A DNA stretch of 44,586 nt from Hellea sp. (GCA_020629135.1 JAHDDX010000014.1:1-44586); one strand, 5' to 3'. Shown: positions 9,078-18,565, counted from the stretch's first letter. Numbers and translations are program-made. Notes: generated by a model not told the origin, from the sequence alone.

Positions 9078-10250
9078 ATGCCGACGACAACTTACCCGAC
9101 CCTGCAATATGGTCTCCCCGAAGAAATCGAAATGCTGCGCGAAATGGTCTATCAATTCGCCCAGGACAATATTGCACCGATCGCGGCTGAAATTGACGAA
9201 ACCAATAAATTTCCCCGCCATCTCTGGCCTATGCTGGGCGAGCTTGGCCTGCACGGTATTACGGTGCCCGAAGAAGACGGCGGAACCGATATGGGATATC
9301 TGGCGCACACCATTGCGATTGAGGAAATCGCACGCGCCTCGGCGTCCGTATCCTTATCCTATGGCGCCCATTCCAATCTTTGTATTAATCAACTTCGTCG
9401 CTGGGGGAATGCTGAACAAAAAGCGAAATATCTGCCTAAGCTGATATCCGGTGAACATTTAGGGTCACTGGCCATGAGCGAGCCGAATGCGGGATCGGAT
9501 GTCGTCTCTATGCGCTTGCGGGCCGATGCGGCCCAGGGCGGATATTTGCTCAATGGCAATAAAATGTGGATCACCAATGCCCCGACCGCGGATGTCTTAT
9601 TCGTATACGCCAAAACAGATCCGGACGGCGGCTCCAAAGGGATTTCGGCATTTATTATTACACCAGATATGGAGGGTTTCTCGACCGCGCAAAAACTCGA
9701 CAAGCTCGGCATGCGCGGCTCAGACACATGTGAGCTGGTTTTTGAAGACTGCCACGTGCCCGAAGAAAACCTGATCGGCGAAGTCGGGCAGGGTGCCAAA
9801 ATTTTGATGAGCGGCCTAGATTATGAGCGCGTGACGCTGTCGGGTCTATCCATTGGTATTATGCAAGCCTGTCTCGATGTTGTGCTGCCTTATCTTCACG
9901 ACCGTAAACAATTTGGCAAAAGCATTGGCGAGTTCCAGCTCATGCAGGGCAAGCTCGCCGATATGTATGTGACGCTCTCGACCGCCCGCGCCTATACCTA
10001 TGCGGTGGCGGCGGCCTGTGACCGAGGTGAAACCACGCGCAAAGATGCCGCCGGTTGTATTTTATATGCGGCCGAAAAAGCGACGCAGCTCGCCTCTGAT
10101 GCTATCCAGATGCTGGGCGGAAATGGCTATATCAATGAATACCCGACGGGCCGTTTATGGCGCGATGCGAAACTGATGGAGATTGGGGCCGGCACGTCAG
10201 AAATCCGGCGCTGGCTGATCGGCCGGGAATTATTCGCCGAGACCGCTTAG
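9078..10250 (+). CDS. liuA: Isovaleryl-CoA dehydrogenase
   Basis: A 390-residue FAD acyl-CoA dehydrogenase that oxidises isovaleryl-CoA to 3-methylcrotonyl-CoA, the substrate of the two preceding gene products. Signatures include [20 protein letters not shown] and [22 protein letters not shown]. The catalytic glutamate is in [11 protein letters not shown] (E250), the position used by isovaleryl-CoA dehydrogenase. At the usual C-terminal position the sequence reads [10 protein letters not shown] with glycine, as expected for this subtype and unlike short- and medium-chain enzymes. It ends the liuBDA operon. LiuC (methylglutaconyl-CoA hydratase) and LiuE (HMG-CoA lyase) are absent from the window. 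Confidence 0.95.
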   Translation: MPTTTYPTLQYGLPEEIEMLREMVYQFAQDNIAPIAAEIDETNKFPRHLWPMLGELGLHGITVPEEDGGTDMGYLAHTIAIEEIARASASVSLSYGAHSNLCINQLRRWGNAEQKAKYLPKLISGEHLGSLAMSEPNAGSDVVSMRLRADAAQGGYLLNGNKMWITNAPTADVLFVYAKTDPDGGSKGISAFIITPDMEGFSTAQKLDKLGMRGSDTCELVFEDCHVPEENLIGEVGQGAKILMSGLDYERVTLSGLSIGIMQACLDVVLPYLHDRKQFGKSIGEFQLMQGKLADMYVTLSTARAYTYAVAAACDRGETTRKDAAGCILYAAEKATQLASDAIQMLGGNGYINEYPTGRLWRDAKLMEIGAGTSEIRRWLIGRELFAETA

Positions 10251-10284
10251 CTCTATTCAGGAATTTTACTGCAGACAAAATAAA

Positions 10285-10312
10285 AGCGGCGGCTTCCCCC
10301 GAAACCGCCGCT
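10285..10312 (-). terminator. Rho-independent terminator for the nitroreductase gene
   Basis: AGCGGCGG and CCGCCGCT pair around a 12-base loop. On the minus strand the stem is followed by TTTTATTTT, on the plus strand by an A/T mix without a T run, so it should act on leftward transcripts coming from the gene at 10454. Confidence 0.65.
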
Positions 10313-10320
10313 AAATAAAT

Positions 10321-10364
10321 GAGCTCCGCGGCTGCACGGGGCGCAATGGCAGGGCGCAGAGCTC
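10321..10364. other. GC-rich folded segment bounded by two GAGCTC copies
   Basis: GAGCTC at 10321 and again at 10359, with CTGC/GCAG just inside, allow a stem with an asymmetric CCGCGG bulge around a G-rich loop. It is much more GC-rich than the A/T-rich gap around it and lies directly in front of a strong plus-strand terminator. It could be part of the liuA 3' untranslated region or a small RNA; no promoter of its own is evident. Confidence 0.35.
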
Positions 10365-10387
10365 AGGTCGTTACCGACCTTTTCTTT
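10365..10387 (+). terminator. Rho-independent terminator of the liuBDA operon
   Basis: AGGTCG, loop TTAC, CGACCT, then TTTCTTT. It is a compact stem with a T-rich tail 115 bases after the liuA stop and acts on rightward transcripts. It lies beyond the minus-strand terminator, so the two convergent transcripts overlap by about 100 bases. Confidence 0.75.
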
Positions 10388-10453
10388 AATACAGGACTAA
10401 ACCTGAACATTACCTAAATGACATATTTATAGCACAATTGTAAATATTAAAAT

Positions 10454-11053
10454 TTATGAATTATCCAACCAGATACTCGTTTTATGCGATAAATCAGGGC
10501 GTTTTCGCTCTGTGGGGGCTTCTGAGGCGTTTCCGATATAGATAAATCCAGAAACATTCTCACTTTCGGTCAATCCTAATAACCTGCCGATTTCCGGATC
10601 ATAGGCGTACCATTCCGTCAGCCATTGCGCCGCATAGCCATAGGCCTGTGAGGTCAGGCACATATTGAAACAAACCGCCGCAGAGGACAATTGCTGCTCC
10701 CACTCTGGTGTCCCGCGTGGACAGTGAATCGGGCTTGAAATGACAGCCACGACGACAGGCGCGCGCATCATGCGGGCCGCTTCAAAAATAACCCGGTCCT
10801 GAGGCATCTCCGGATTGTTTTTTTGATAAATGGCCCCAAGGTGATGGCCAAAGGATTGCCGCGCTTCGCCTCTGAAAACAATGAACCGCCAGGGTTCGAG
10901 CTTGCGGTGATCGGGCACTCGGGCGGCGATCTCTAAAATCTCATCAAGTTGTATTTTTGTAGGGCCTGGTCCCGACATGGTTTTGGCGAGATTTGATCGT
11001 CGAAATTTCAAAAAATCGATGACGGCGTCGGATCGTTCTGGCATTTTAATCAT
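10454..11053 (-). CDS. Nitroreductase-family FMN oxidoreductase
   Basis: A 199-residue protein of the NfsA/NfsB-like nitroreductase fold, closest in layout to the small YdjA group. Early residues RRSNLAKTMSGPGP, then ARVPDHRKLEPWRFIVF, match the FMN-binding start of the family, and the C-terminal region has LGLTESENVSGFIYIGNASEAP before the final basic segment. It should reduce quinones, nitro compounds or other electrophiles with NAD(P)H in the cytoplasm; the natural substrate is unknown. The ATG at 11053 has AGGA 6 bases upstream. It is a single gene, divergent from ridA. Confidence 0.88.
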   Translation of the reverse strand: MIKMPERSDAVIDFLKFRRSNLAKTMSGPGPTKIQLDEILEIAARVPDHRKLEPWRFIVFRGEARQSFGHHLGAIYQKNNPEMPQDRVIFEAARMMRAPVVVAVISSPIHCPRGTPEWEQQLSSAAVCFNMCLTSQAYGYAAQWLTEWYAYDPEIGRLLGLTESENVSGFIYIGNASEAPTERKRPDLSHKTSIWLDNS

Positions 11054-11121
11054 AAACTGTCCTATGGATTAAGATCATATATTTAGGCATGCTGCCGCGA
11101 CTAGCCAAGGAAAATGACGTT

Positions 11122-11589
11122 ATGAATGCTATCGATCAAAAAATAAGTGATTTGGGTCTCGTTTTGCCGGAGCCGTCTGCACCGGTTGCCAATTATGTGC
11201 CTTATGTGATCAGCGGCAAAATGGTCTTTGTTTCCGGGCAAATATCCAAAATCGGCGACAATGCGATTGGCGGACGATTGGGCGAAGACCTAACCGTTGA
11301 ACAAGGGCAGGCGGCAGCCCGCCTGTCGGCTTTGAATATTCTGGCCCAGATCAAAGCCGCCTGTAATGGCGATTTTGGCCGGGTCAAGCGTATCGTCAAG
11401 CTGGGTGGATTTGTGCAAGCCCTGCCAACGGCGACCCAGGCGGATATTCCCAAAGTGATCAATGGCTGTTCCGATATTATGGTTGCGGTGTTTGGTGATG
11501 CCGGACGCCATGCGCGGTTTGCGGTCTCTGCGCCGTCACTGCCATTAGATGTGGCTGTCGAGATCGATGCGATTGTGGAGATCGAATAG
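11122..11589 (+). CDS. RidA/YjgF-family enamine/imine deaminase
   Basis: A 155-residue RidA-family protein of the subgroup that is slightly longer than E. coli RidA. It has VFVSGQI near residue 38 and ends in GRHARFAVSAPSLPLDVAVEI, where the arginine of the HARFAV segment is at the family's catalytic position. RidA proteins hydrolyse reactive enamines and imines released by PLP enzymes such as threonine dehydratase, which is encoded at 2074. I chose ATG 11122 because it matches the family N-terminus; an in-frame ATG at 11089 would add eleven atypical residues. It begins a rightward run with the FemAB-like and HIT genes. Confidence 0.9.
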   Translation: MNAIDQKISDLGLVLPEPSAPVANYVPYVISGKMVFVSGQISKIGDNAIGGRLGEDLTVEQGQAAARLSALNILAQIKAACNGDFGRVKRIVKLGGFVQALPTATQADIPKVINGCSDIMVAVFGDAGRHARFAVSAPSLPLDVAVEIDAIVEIE

Positions 11590-11602
11590 GTAAACCGCTT
11601 TC

Positions 11603-12739
11603 GTGAGCGAAGATCACTATATCGCGCGGGTTCTGTCTCGAATAAGTGAGGTCGAGGCCGCGGATTGGGACCGATTAGGGCCTGCTGGTCACCCCTTTTT
11701 ATCCTGGCGGTTTTTACATGCTCTCGAAGAAACTGGATGCGCGGTCGAGGAAACGGGCTGGGCTCCACGTCATATCTGGCTAACAGACGATCAGGATCAG
11801 CCCATCGGGGCGGCGCCGCTATACGCCAAAGCTCATTCCCGTGGTGAATATGTGTTTGATCATGGGTGGGCGGATGCGCTGCACCGGGCCGGTATCGACT
11901 ATTATCCTAAGTTACAATGTGCCGTACCGTTTACGCCGGTCAATGGCCCAAGGCTTTTGGCGGACGGCTCTGAGGTGAAGAAGGCCTTGGCGACCGCCAT
12001 GTTGCAGGCATGCCGGGATTGGAATTATTCAGGCGTGCATCTAACGTTTTTGAACGACGTTGATCAACAGGCTCTGTCAGATCTTGGATTTCTGGCTCGC
12101 GAAGATCGTCAGTTTCACTTTTTTAATCGGGATTACAAAAACTTTGAAGATTTTTTATCGACCTTATCCTCACGTAAACGAAAAAATATCATCAAAGAGC
12201 GCCGCGCTGCGCAGACAGGAATACGAATAGAACGCCTGACCGGCGCCGATCTGAAATCGGATCACTGGGATGTTTTTTATGCCTGTTACATGGATACGGG
12301 TGCTCGAAAATGGGGCGCGCCTTATCTCAACCGGACGTTCTTTGAAGCGATCCATCAGTCCATGGCCGATGACATCTTGCTCGTCATGGCCTTCGAAGAT
12401 GATACGCCCATTGCGGCGGCGCTTAATTTTATCGGAGGTGAGGCGCTCTATGGCCGGAATTGGGGATGTCTGGTCGATAAACGCTTTCTTCATTTTGAGC
12501 TGTGTTATTATCAGGCCATTGAGGCTGGTATCGAGCTAGGTTTAAAGCGGGTAGAAGCGGGTGCTCAAGGGGAACACAAGCTCGCACGAGGATATGAGCC
12601 CGTGACTACGCGGTCCGCGCATTTTCTAACTCATCCCGGACTGCATGACGCGATCAAAGACTACTTGACACGAGAGCGCCGGGCCGTCGAACATGAGATC
12701 CAGATTTTGGGGCGTCATACGCCGTTTAAAAAGGGATAA
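11603..12739 (+). CDS. FemAB/GNAT-like N-acyltransferase (COG3146 type)
   Basis: A 378-residue protein starting at GTG 11603, 13 bases after the ridA stop. It resembles the predicted N-acyltransferases once called DUF482 and now placed in the FemAB-like branch of the GNAT fold. Typical segments are HPFLSWRFLHALEETG near residue 27, the TPVNGPRLL region, SSRKRKNIIKERR near residue 195, and GRNWGCLVDKRFLHFELCYY followed by a QGEHKLARGYEPV stretch near residue 325. No signal peptide or membrane segment is present. FemAB relatives attach amino acids to peptidoglycan precursors, but the acceptor here is unknown. Confidence 0.85.
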   Translation: MSEDHYIARVLSRISEVEAADWDRLGPAGHPFLSWRFLHALEETGCAVEETGWAPRHIWLTDDQDQPIGAAPLYAKAHSRGEYVFDHGWADALHRAGIDYYPKLQCAVPFTPVNGPRLLADGSEVKKALATAMLQACRDWNYSGVHLTFLNDVDQQALSDLGFLAREDRQFHFFNRDYKNFEDFLSTLSSRKRKNIIKERRAAQTGIRIERLTGADLKSDHWDVFYACYMDTGARKWGAPYLNRTFFEAIHQSMADDILLVMAFEDDTPIAAALNFIGGEALYGRNWGCLVDKRFLHFELCYYQAIEAGIELGLKRVEAGAQGEHKLARGYEPVTTRSAHFLTHPGLHDAIKDYLTRERRAVEHEIQILGRHTPFKKG

Positions 12740-12742
12740 GAT

Positions 12743-13177
12743 ATGAGCTTGGACGGCAATTACGATCCGGACAATATTTTTGCCAAGATTCTGCGCGGGG
12801 ACATGCCCTGTGTGAAGATTTATGAAGATGATGAAGTCCTGTCATTTATGGACGTATTTCCGCAAAGTGATGGACATACGCTGGTGATACCCAAAAGGCC
12901 TTCACGAAATTTATTGGATACGAACCCAGAGGTTTTATCGGGTTTAATTCAAAAAACGCAAATTATTGCCCAGGCAATAAAGTCAAGCCTGAAACCCGAC
13001 GGTATCATTATTACTCAATTTAACGGTGCGCCTGCCGGACAAACTGTCTTTCATCTTCATTTTCATATCATTCCAAGATATGAAAACTCTAAACTTAGTA
13101 GTCATGCTCATGGACAAATGGCCGAAATGGATCATTTGTCAGGCCTGGCCGCTAAAATAAAAGCCGCGCTTAAATAA
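12743..13177 (+). CDS. HIT-family nucleotide hydrolase/transferase
   Basis: A 144-residue histidine-triad protein. The active-site segment is FHLHFHIIP, giving HxHxH with the central histidine as nucleophile, about residues 98-106. The N-terminal IFAKILRGDMPCVKIYED and DVFPQSDGHTLVIPKR are standard for bacterial HIT proteins that act on AMP-amide or dinucleotide substrates. The gene follows the acyltransferase by 3 bases and is clearly in the same transcript. The physiological substrate is not known for most members. Confidence 0.93.
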   Translation: MSLDGNYDPDNIFAKILRGDMPCVKIYEDDEVLSFMDVFPQSDGHTLVIPKRPSRNLLDTNPEVLSGLIQKTQIIAQAIKSSLKPDGIIITQFNGAPAGQTVFHLHFHIIPRYENSKLSSHAHGQMAEMDHLSGLAAKIKAALK

Positions 13178-13188
13178 TAGGAAAATCT

Positions 13189-14880
13189 ATGCAAAAGCTC
13201 ATGACATCAATCGCATTGGCCGCCTTATTGGCGGCGTGCCAAAATGCAGACAAGGCGCCCGAAATCAGCGTAGAAACGGAAACCATTACGGAAGCGAACA
13301 CTGATACGGGTTACGATATCGCCGCCCAATACGCTAAATTTGCGCCGATCAAAATGAACCCGGACACGTCTTTCCTGTCAGATTCCGAGCGCGCCGTTGT
13401 CAATAAATTGATGGAAATCAGTCCTTATCTAAACGCTATTTATATGCGCCAGCTCAATGCCAGCAATCCGGAAATTCGGGCTGCAATTGCAGCGTCTGAC
13501 GTGCCAAACAAATCCAGCGTTTTGGAAATGTTTGATCAGCATTACGGCGTTTGTGACAGTCTGGCCGAAGGGCATGTCTTTTATGGAGACACACCATGTC
13601 CCAAAGGCGGAGGATTTTATCCGGCTGATATGACGACCGAAGAGTTCGAGGCCTGGATCGCAGCTCATCCTGAAGACGGGGATGCATTTCGCTCTGGTTA
13701 TACGGTTATTCGGCGAAGCGGTGACGAGTTGGTCGCCATTCCTTACGCCGAGGCCTATGCCGAATGGGTGGAACCTGTGGCCAAGCTAATGCGAGAAGCG
13801 GCGGATTTGTCCGAGGAACCCAGCCTTAAACGGTTCTTAAACCTACGGGCCGATGCATTTTTATCTGATGACTATTTTGAATCTGAACTTGCCTGGATGG
13901 ACCTTGAAGGCAATATCGAAGTCGCCATCGGCCCTTACGAAGTTTATGATGACGGCCTGTTTGGCTATAAAACCGCCTATGAAATGTTTTTGACCGTAAA
14001 GAACCCGGAAGAGTCAGCGGCGTTGGCCAAATACAAAGATTATCTTCGCGATATGGAAGCTAATCTTCCGGTCGATGAAAGTTATAAAAATTTCAAACGC
14101 GGATTTGAAAGCCCGATCGCTGTGACTTATCAGGTCAAGGGGGGTGGTGATAACGTCCCTGGCGTGCAGACGATTGCGTTTAACCTGCCCAATGATGAAC
14201 GTGTTCGTGAAGCCAAAGGCGCTAAAAAAGTTATCCTGAATAACGTTCTTGGCGCCAAATATGATCGTATTCTATCCCCGATCGGTGAACGGGTATTGGT
14301 CGAAGATCAGGCCGCGCTCACGGTTAAAAAATACATGTCTTTTAATACTCTGTTTCACGAATTATCCCACAGTCTTGGACCGGGTACGATTACGGTTGAT
14401 GGTCAGGAAACCACCGTAAGCGCGCAGCTCAAAGATCTTTCATCCGGTTTGGAAGAAGGTAAAGCTGATGTGATGGGGGCCTATAATATCATTTATATGA
14501 TGAATAGGGGCGAGCTTCCGATTTCTGAAAAGCATAACTTCCTGGCGACCTATTTCACCGGTAAGTTCAGGTCTATGCGGTTTGGTACTGAGGCCGCCCA
14601 CGCCAAGGGAGCCGCGTTTCAATATAGCTATTTCCGTGAAGTCGGAGCGGTGGAATGGATCGCTGATCAGAAACGATTTAAAATCGACTTTGATAAACTC
14701 GAGCAGGCCATTTCTGATCTGACCGGTAAGGTGGTTATGGTGCAGGGCGATGGCAATTATGATCAGGCCAAGGCTTTTCTCGACAAATATGCGCGGCTTG
14801 ATGATGAAGCGAAAATGGTGCTTGGCGATCTCGACCATATTCCGATCGACATACGGCCGATTTATCCCAACAAAATCTAG
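13189..14880 (+). CDS. Lipoprotein metallopeptidase related to dipeptidyl-peptidase III (M49-like)
   Basis: A 563-residue protein with a lipoprotein signal peptide; the lipobox LAAC puts the lipidated cysteine at residue 17, so the enzyme is anchored in the outer or inner membrane facing the periplasm. A zinc site reads HELSHSLGPG with H390, E391 and H394, followed about 30 residues later by EEGKAD (E422-D427), which would give the third ligand. This spacing and the surrounding FNTLFHELSH context resemble M49-like zinc hydrolases. The site is HExxH, not the six-residue HExxxH of true dipeptidyl-peptidase III. Substrates are unknown. It lies 11 bases after the HIT gene and is followed by a strong terminator, so it ends that transcript. 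Confidence 0.75.
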   Translation: MQKLMTSIALAALLAACQNADKAPEISVETETITEANTDTGYDIAAQYAKFAPIKMNPDTSFLSDSERAVVNKLMEISPYLNAIYMRQLNASNPEIRAAIAASDVPNKSSVLEMFDQHYGVCDSLAEGHVFYGDTPCPKGGGFYPADMTTEEFEAWIAAHPEDGDAFRSGYTVIRRSGDELVAIPYAEAYAEWVEPVAKLMREAADLSEEPSLKRFLNLRADAFLSDDYFESELAWMDLEGNIEVAIGPYEVYDDGLFGYKTAYEMFLTVKNPEESAALAKYKDYLRDMEANLPVDESYKNFKRGFESPIAVTYQVKGGGDNVPGVQTIAFNLPNDERVREAKGAKKVILNNVLGAKYDRILSPIGERVLVEDQAALTVKKYMSFNTLFHELSHSLGPGTITVDGQETTVSAQLKDLSSGLEEGKADVMGAYNIIYMMNRGELPISEKHNFLATYFTGKFRSMRFGTEAAHAKGAAFQYSYFREVGAVEWIADQKRFKIDFDKLEQAISDLTGKVVMVQGDGNYDQAKAFLDKYARLDDEAKMVLGDLDHIPIDIRPIYPNKI

Positions 14881-14888
14881 AACTTGGA

Positions 14889-14911
14889 AAGGCTCCGAAA
14901 GGGGCCTTTTT
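14889..14911 (+). terminator. Rho-independent terminator after the M49-like gene
   Basis: AAGGCTCC, loop GAAA, GGGGCCTT and a T run make an eight-pair stem with one G-U pair. It starts 9 bases after the stop codon and reaches into the last codon of the convergent ptsP gene. It has no T-rich tail on the minus strand, so it serves rightward transcripts. Confidence 0.8.
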
Positions 14912-17210
14912 ATATGGGTATGCCTTCCTGCATACAGAACTGGCGCACATGTTCGCGGACGGATTCGACGCGGGAATCTATCGTAATCAATGGCGTGATC
15001 ACGTCTTTGAGTTTGGCGGAATCAAGGGCCAATAGCGCGGATTTGACCGGGCCGATACCTGTCACGGGCATGGATAAAGCATCAAAGCCAAGGGCTACCA
15101 GGGTGATGGCTTCGACCGGACGACCGGCGATTTCCCCACAAATGGAAACCGGCACGTCACTGTCATGACAACCTTCAGCGATGAAGCGTAAAATGGATAG
15201 GGACGCCGGGTGAAGCGGATCAAATCGGTCTGAAACCCGAACATTATCGCGGTCCGCTGCAAAAAAGAACTGCATCAAATCATTGGCTCCCACGGAAACA
15301 AAATCCGCATGATCACAGATTGCGCGAACCGACCAGGCCAGTGACGGCGTTTCCATCATGACGCCGACTTCGATCTTATTGGGCAAAGGCTGGCCGAGAT
15401 TAGAAGCTCGTTGAACTTCTTTATCGAACAAAGCCCGAGCTGTGATAAATTCGTCCACGGTGGTGACCATCGGAAACATGACTCGCAAATGCCGGTCTGC
15501 GGCGGCGGCGATCAAGGCTCTGAGCTGATAGCGTAACAGTCCAGGGCGATCGAGGCCGATACGTATGGCGCGCCAGCCAATGGCCGGATTTTCTTCCGGT
15601 ACCGGATCCATATAGGGTAGAATTTTATCGCCGCCCAAGTCCAGTGTTCGGAAAGTTACGGGTCTATCGCCGCAAGCATTTAAAGCCTGTCTATAAAGGT
15701 CCGTTTGCTCGTTTAATCGTGGCATATATTCCGAGATCATGAACTGAAATTCGGTCCGAAATAATCCTATGCCATCCGCGCCAGACTGTTCAATTTGCGG
15801 GAGGTCCACGACCAGGCCGGCATTTAGTAACAGGCTGATACGCCGTCCGTCTTTGGTTGTGGCGGGTTTTTGCTTTATGGCCTCATAGGCCTTGAACATT
15901 TCCCCTCGGATTGACATGCGCAGTTGAAACCCGGCCAGGCGGGATTCAACGGGGCGGATATGCACTTCACCGGTCTCACCGTCGAGTAAGATTGGATCAC
16001 CGGTTTCGACATGGTCAAGGACACCTTCGGCCCGACCAATAAGAGGGACGCCAATGGCTCGGCAGATTATGGCCGTATGAGATGACATCGACCCTTCTTC
16101 CAAGACGATCCCAATGATTTTGCTGCGGTCATAATCCAGAAGTTCTGCCGGCCCCAGATCACGGGCAAAAATGACGGCATCATCCGAAATTTCGCGGTTG
16201 CCGGGTCCGACACTTTCGCCGGAAAGAATCCGTAATAAGCGATTGGCCAGATCTTCCAGGTCATGAAGCCGCGCCCTTAGATAAGGATCGCGGGATTTCA
16301 TCAAACGCGCGCGATGTTCATTGCGCACACGTTCGACAGCCGCTTCGGATGTAAGGCCGGAATGCACCGCTTCGCGCAGACGTTTGACCCATTTCCGGTC
16401 ATAGGCAAACATGCGGTATGTTTCGTAAATCTCTTTGGAGGCGCGAGACAATGTCGCCGCCTCGCCGCGCACCATAGCATCGACGGAGGCCCGGAGTTTG
16501 GTCACGGCTTCTTCTAACCTGATTTCCTCGGTCGCGATATTTTCCGCCAACAGGTCAGAGGGTGGGACAGGCGGTACATGCAAATGGGCAACCCCGGAAA
16601 CCAGACCATCAGCAAAGGCTTTACCTTGGAATGTTTCAGGCCGGGTTGGATTAAGGGTAATCCCTTTAAGGGCCGCTTTTTTACCACCAACCCGTTCATC
16701 ATCCACAATAATTTCGGCCAATACCATGGCAACGGTCAAAAGGTCTTCGACCTCATCTTCATTAAAATTTCGAGCCTGTTCGCTTTGAACTACCAGCACC
16801 CCTAAAGTCCGGCCACCGCGTAATACGGGAACGCCGAGAAAGGAGCTAAACTTCTCTTCGCCGGTTTCGGGACGATAAGAGAACAGCGGATGGGCTGGTG
16901 CATCTGCGAGATTTAAGGGCCGTGCGGTTTGAGAAACATGACCGACCAGACCTTCGCCGCGCTTCATCAGGGTTTTATGGACAGCCGATTTTTTCAGGCC
17001 GCGCGTGGCCGAAAGTTCCAGATCGCCGCCCGGGCGTTTCAGATAAATTGAGGCAACTTTGACTTTCATCGAGTCGGTTATGGCGTCGACAAAGTGATCC
17101 AGACGTTCCTGGACAGATTCCGTTCCGGCCATAGCCGTCCGGATTGCCCGCATCAGTTTAGGCGGACGTGACTGGATATTTGGGTCAACGCTCACGCCGA
17201 CAATATACAC
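14910..17210 (-). CDS. ptsP: Phosphoenolpyruvate-protein phosphotransferase of the nitrogen PTS (EI-Ntr)
   Basis: A 766-residue enzyme, near the usual 750-760 of PtsP. Residues 15-150 are a GAF domain (LVGHVSQTARPLNLADAP, FSSFLGVPVLRGGRTLGVL). Next come the PEP-utiliser N-terminal helical domain and the swivelling domain with the phosphohistidine in MSSHTAIICRAIGVP. The PEP-binding barrel shows GGDKILPYMDPVPEENPAIG and ends in SICGEIAG. It transfers phosphate from PEP to the nitrogen-type HPr, a regulatory relay with no sugar transport; no ptsO or ptsN is in the window. The start is uncertain: GTG 17210 is the longest and GTG 17192 is equally possible, neither with a clear ribosome-binding site. 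It follows lysC, from which a hairpin separates it. Confidence 0.95.
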   Translation of the reverse strand: MYIVGVSVDPNIQSRPPKLMRAIRTAMAGTESVQERLDHFVDAITDSMKVKVASIYLKRPGGDLELSATRGLKKSAVHKTLMKRGEGLVGHVSQTARPLNLADAPAHPLFSYRPETGEEKFSSFLGVPVLRGGRTLGVLVVQSEQARNFNEDEVEDLLTVAMVLAEIIVDDERVGGKKAALKGITLNPTRPETFQGKAFADGLVSGVAHLHVPPVPPSDLLAENIATEEIRLEEAVTKLRASVDAMVRGEAATLSRASKEIYETYRMFAYDRKWVKRLREAVHSGLTSEAAVERVRNEHRARLMKSRDPYLRARLHDLEDLANRLLRILSGESVGPGNREISDDAVIFARDLGPAELLDYDRSKIIGIVLEEGSMSSHTAIICRAIGVPLIGRAEGVLDHVETGDPILLDGETGEVHIRPVESRLAGFQLRMSIRGEMFKAYEAIKQKPATTKDGRRISLLLNAGLVVDLPQIEQSGADGIGLFRTEFQFMISEYMPRLNEQTDLYRQALNACGDRPVTFRTLDLGGDKILPYMDPVPEENPAIGWRAIRIGLDRPGLLRYQLRALIAAAADRHLRVMFPMVTTVDEFITARALFDKEVQRASNLGQPLPNKIEVGVMMETPSLAWSVRAICDHADFVSVGANDLMQFFFAADRDNVRVSDRFDPLHPASLSILRFIAEGCHDSDVPVSICGEIAGRPVEAITLVALGFDALSMPVTGIGPVKSALLALDSAKLKDVITPLITIDSRVESVREHVRQFCMQEGIPI

Positions 17211-17232
17211 GAAATGCGCCCAAAGGCACTAG

Positions 17233-17262
17233 AGGAAAAGCCGATTGTGATTAAATCTGGCT
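17233..17262 (-). terminator. Probable terminator or attenuator between lysC and ptsP
   Basis: On the minus strand AGCC, a bulged base, GATT-type pairing, a short loop and GGCT form a stem that abuts the lysC stop and is followed by TTTTCC. The stem has about eight pairs. It would end or weaken transcription between lysC and ptsP. Confidence 0.45.
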
Positions 17263-18512
17263 TAGGAAGCTTCGGCTAAGTTAAATGCATTATGCAAGGC
17301 ACGAACAGCCAGCTCAGTATATTCGGCATCAATCAGGACGGAAATCTTGATTTCTGATGTGGCGATCACCTGAACATTGATGTTGCGTTCGGCGAGGGCC
17401 TCAAACATGGTCTGGGCAACCCCGGTATGTGAGCGCATGCCAATCCCAACAATTGAGACCTTACAGACATTACCGTCATGTTTTAAGCCTTCAAAGCCGA
17501 TCATCTCGCGGGAATTGTTAAGCGCCGTGATGGCTTTGTCGAGATCGCGTTTGCCGACCGTAAAGGTCAGATTAGCGACATCCTTTTTGGCGGAGCGACC
17601 CTGAACAATCATATCCACAATAATATTGGCTTCGGCCATGGCGCGGCAGACCCGGGCCACAATACCTGGCTCGTCTGACAGGCGCATTAAGGTTATACGG
17701 GCTTCGTCGCGCGAATAGGCGACGCCACTGACGACTCGTTCTTCCATGGTTTCATCCTCGTGACAAACTAAGGTTCCCGGGTTTTCGGACGCGTCTTCAG
17801 TAAAACTGGTCAGCACCCGAATGGGAAGATTATTATTCATTGCAAGCTCGACGGAACGTGTCTGGAGAACTTTCGCTCCCAAAGAGGCGAGCTCGAGCAT
17901 TTCTTCAAAAGCGATCCGGTTTAATCGCCGGGCTTCCGGTACGATGCGTGGATCTGTTGTATAGATTCCGTCGACATCCGTATAGATATCACATCGATCC
18001 GCTTTCAACGCGACGGCTAAAGCCACGGCGGAAGTGTCCGACCCGCCACGACCTAAGGTCGCTATCCGCCCGGTCGGCGATATGCCCTGAAATCCGGCCA
18101 CCACTCCAACGGTCCCATCTGATAAAGAGGGGCTGATTTCGTCTGTATTAATGTCCGCGATCCGGGCTACAGCATGGGCGCCATCTGTGGTGAGCGGTAA
18201 TTGCCAGCCTTGCCATGACCGAGCAGTTATGCCGAGGCGACGCAGAGCAATGGCGAGCAACCCTGTTGTGACCTGTTCGCCAGAAGCGACAATGGCGTCA
18301 TATTCATCATCAATGGAGCCGCCCAGTTTTGAATCCGCTGATAGATCATCGGCCATGGCGACGAGGCGGTTGGTTTCCCCGGACATGGCCGAAACCACAA
18401 CCGCGACTTCATTGCCTTGTTTGGCTTCTGATGCCACAAGACGGGCAACGCGGCGGATCCGATCCAGATCGCCGACCGAGGTGCCTCCAAATTTCATCAC
18501 GATACGGGCCAT
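17262..18512 (-). CDS. lysC: Aspartate kinase
   Basis: A 416-residue monofunctional aspartokinase that phosphorylates aspartate at the head of lysine, threonine, methionine and diaminopimelate synthesis. The kinase domain opens with VMKFGGTSVG and contains LGRGGSDTSAVALA and DIYTDVDGIYTTDPR. Two ACT domains follow from about residue 265, including VSIVGIGMRSHTGVA, and serve feedback control by lysine and/or threonine. I chose ATG 18512, with AGGGA about 9 bases upstream and the normal MARIVMKFGG start; the frame extends to a TTG at 18530. It is divergent from ubiG with ptsP downstream, a common alphaproteobacterial order. Confidence 0.97.
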   Translation of the reverse strand: MARIVMKFGGTSVGDLDRIRRVARLVASEAKQGNEVAVVVSAMSGETNRLVAMADDLSADSKLGGSIDDEYDAIVASGEQVTTGLLAIALRRLGITARSWQGWQLPLTTDGAHAVARIADINTDEISPSLSDGTVGVVAGFQGISPTGRIATLGRGGSDTSAVALAVALKADRCDIYTDVDGIYTTDPRIVPEARRLNRIAFEEMLELASLGAKVLQTRSVELAMNNNLPIRVLTSFTEDASENPGTLVCHEDETMEERVVSGVAYSRDEARITLMRLSDEPGIVARVCRAMAEANIIVDMIVQGRSAKKDVANLTFTVGKRDLDKAITALNNSREMIGFEGLKHDGNVCKVSIVGIGMRSHTGVAQTMFEALAERNINVQVIATSEIKISVLIDAEYTELAVRALHNAFNLAEAS

Positions 18513-18565
18513 GATGGGTGTCCCTGTCAATTTAACAGCGGCGCTTTTACGCGCCTAAATCTGCT

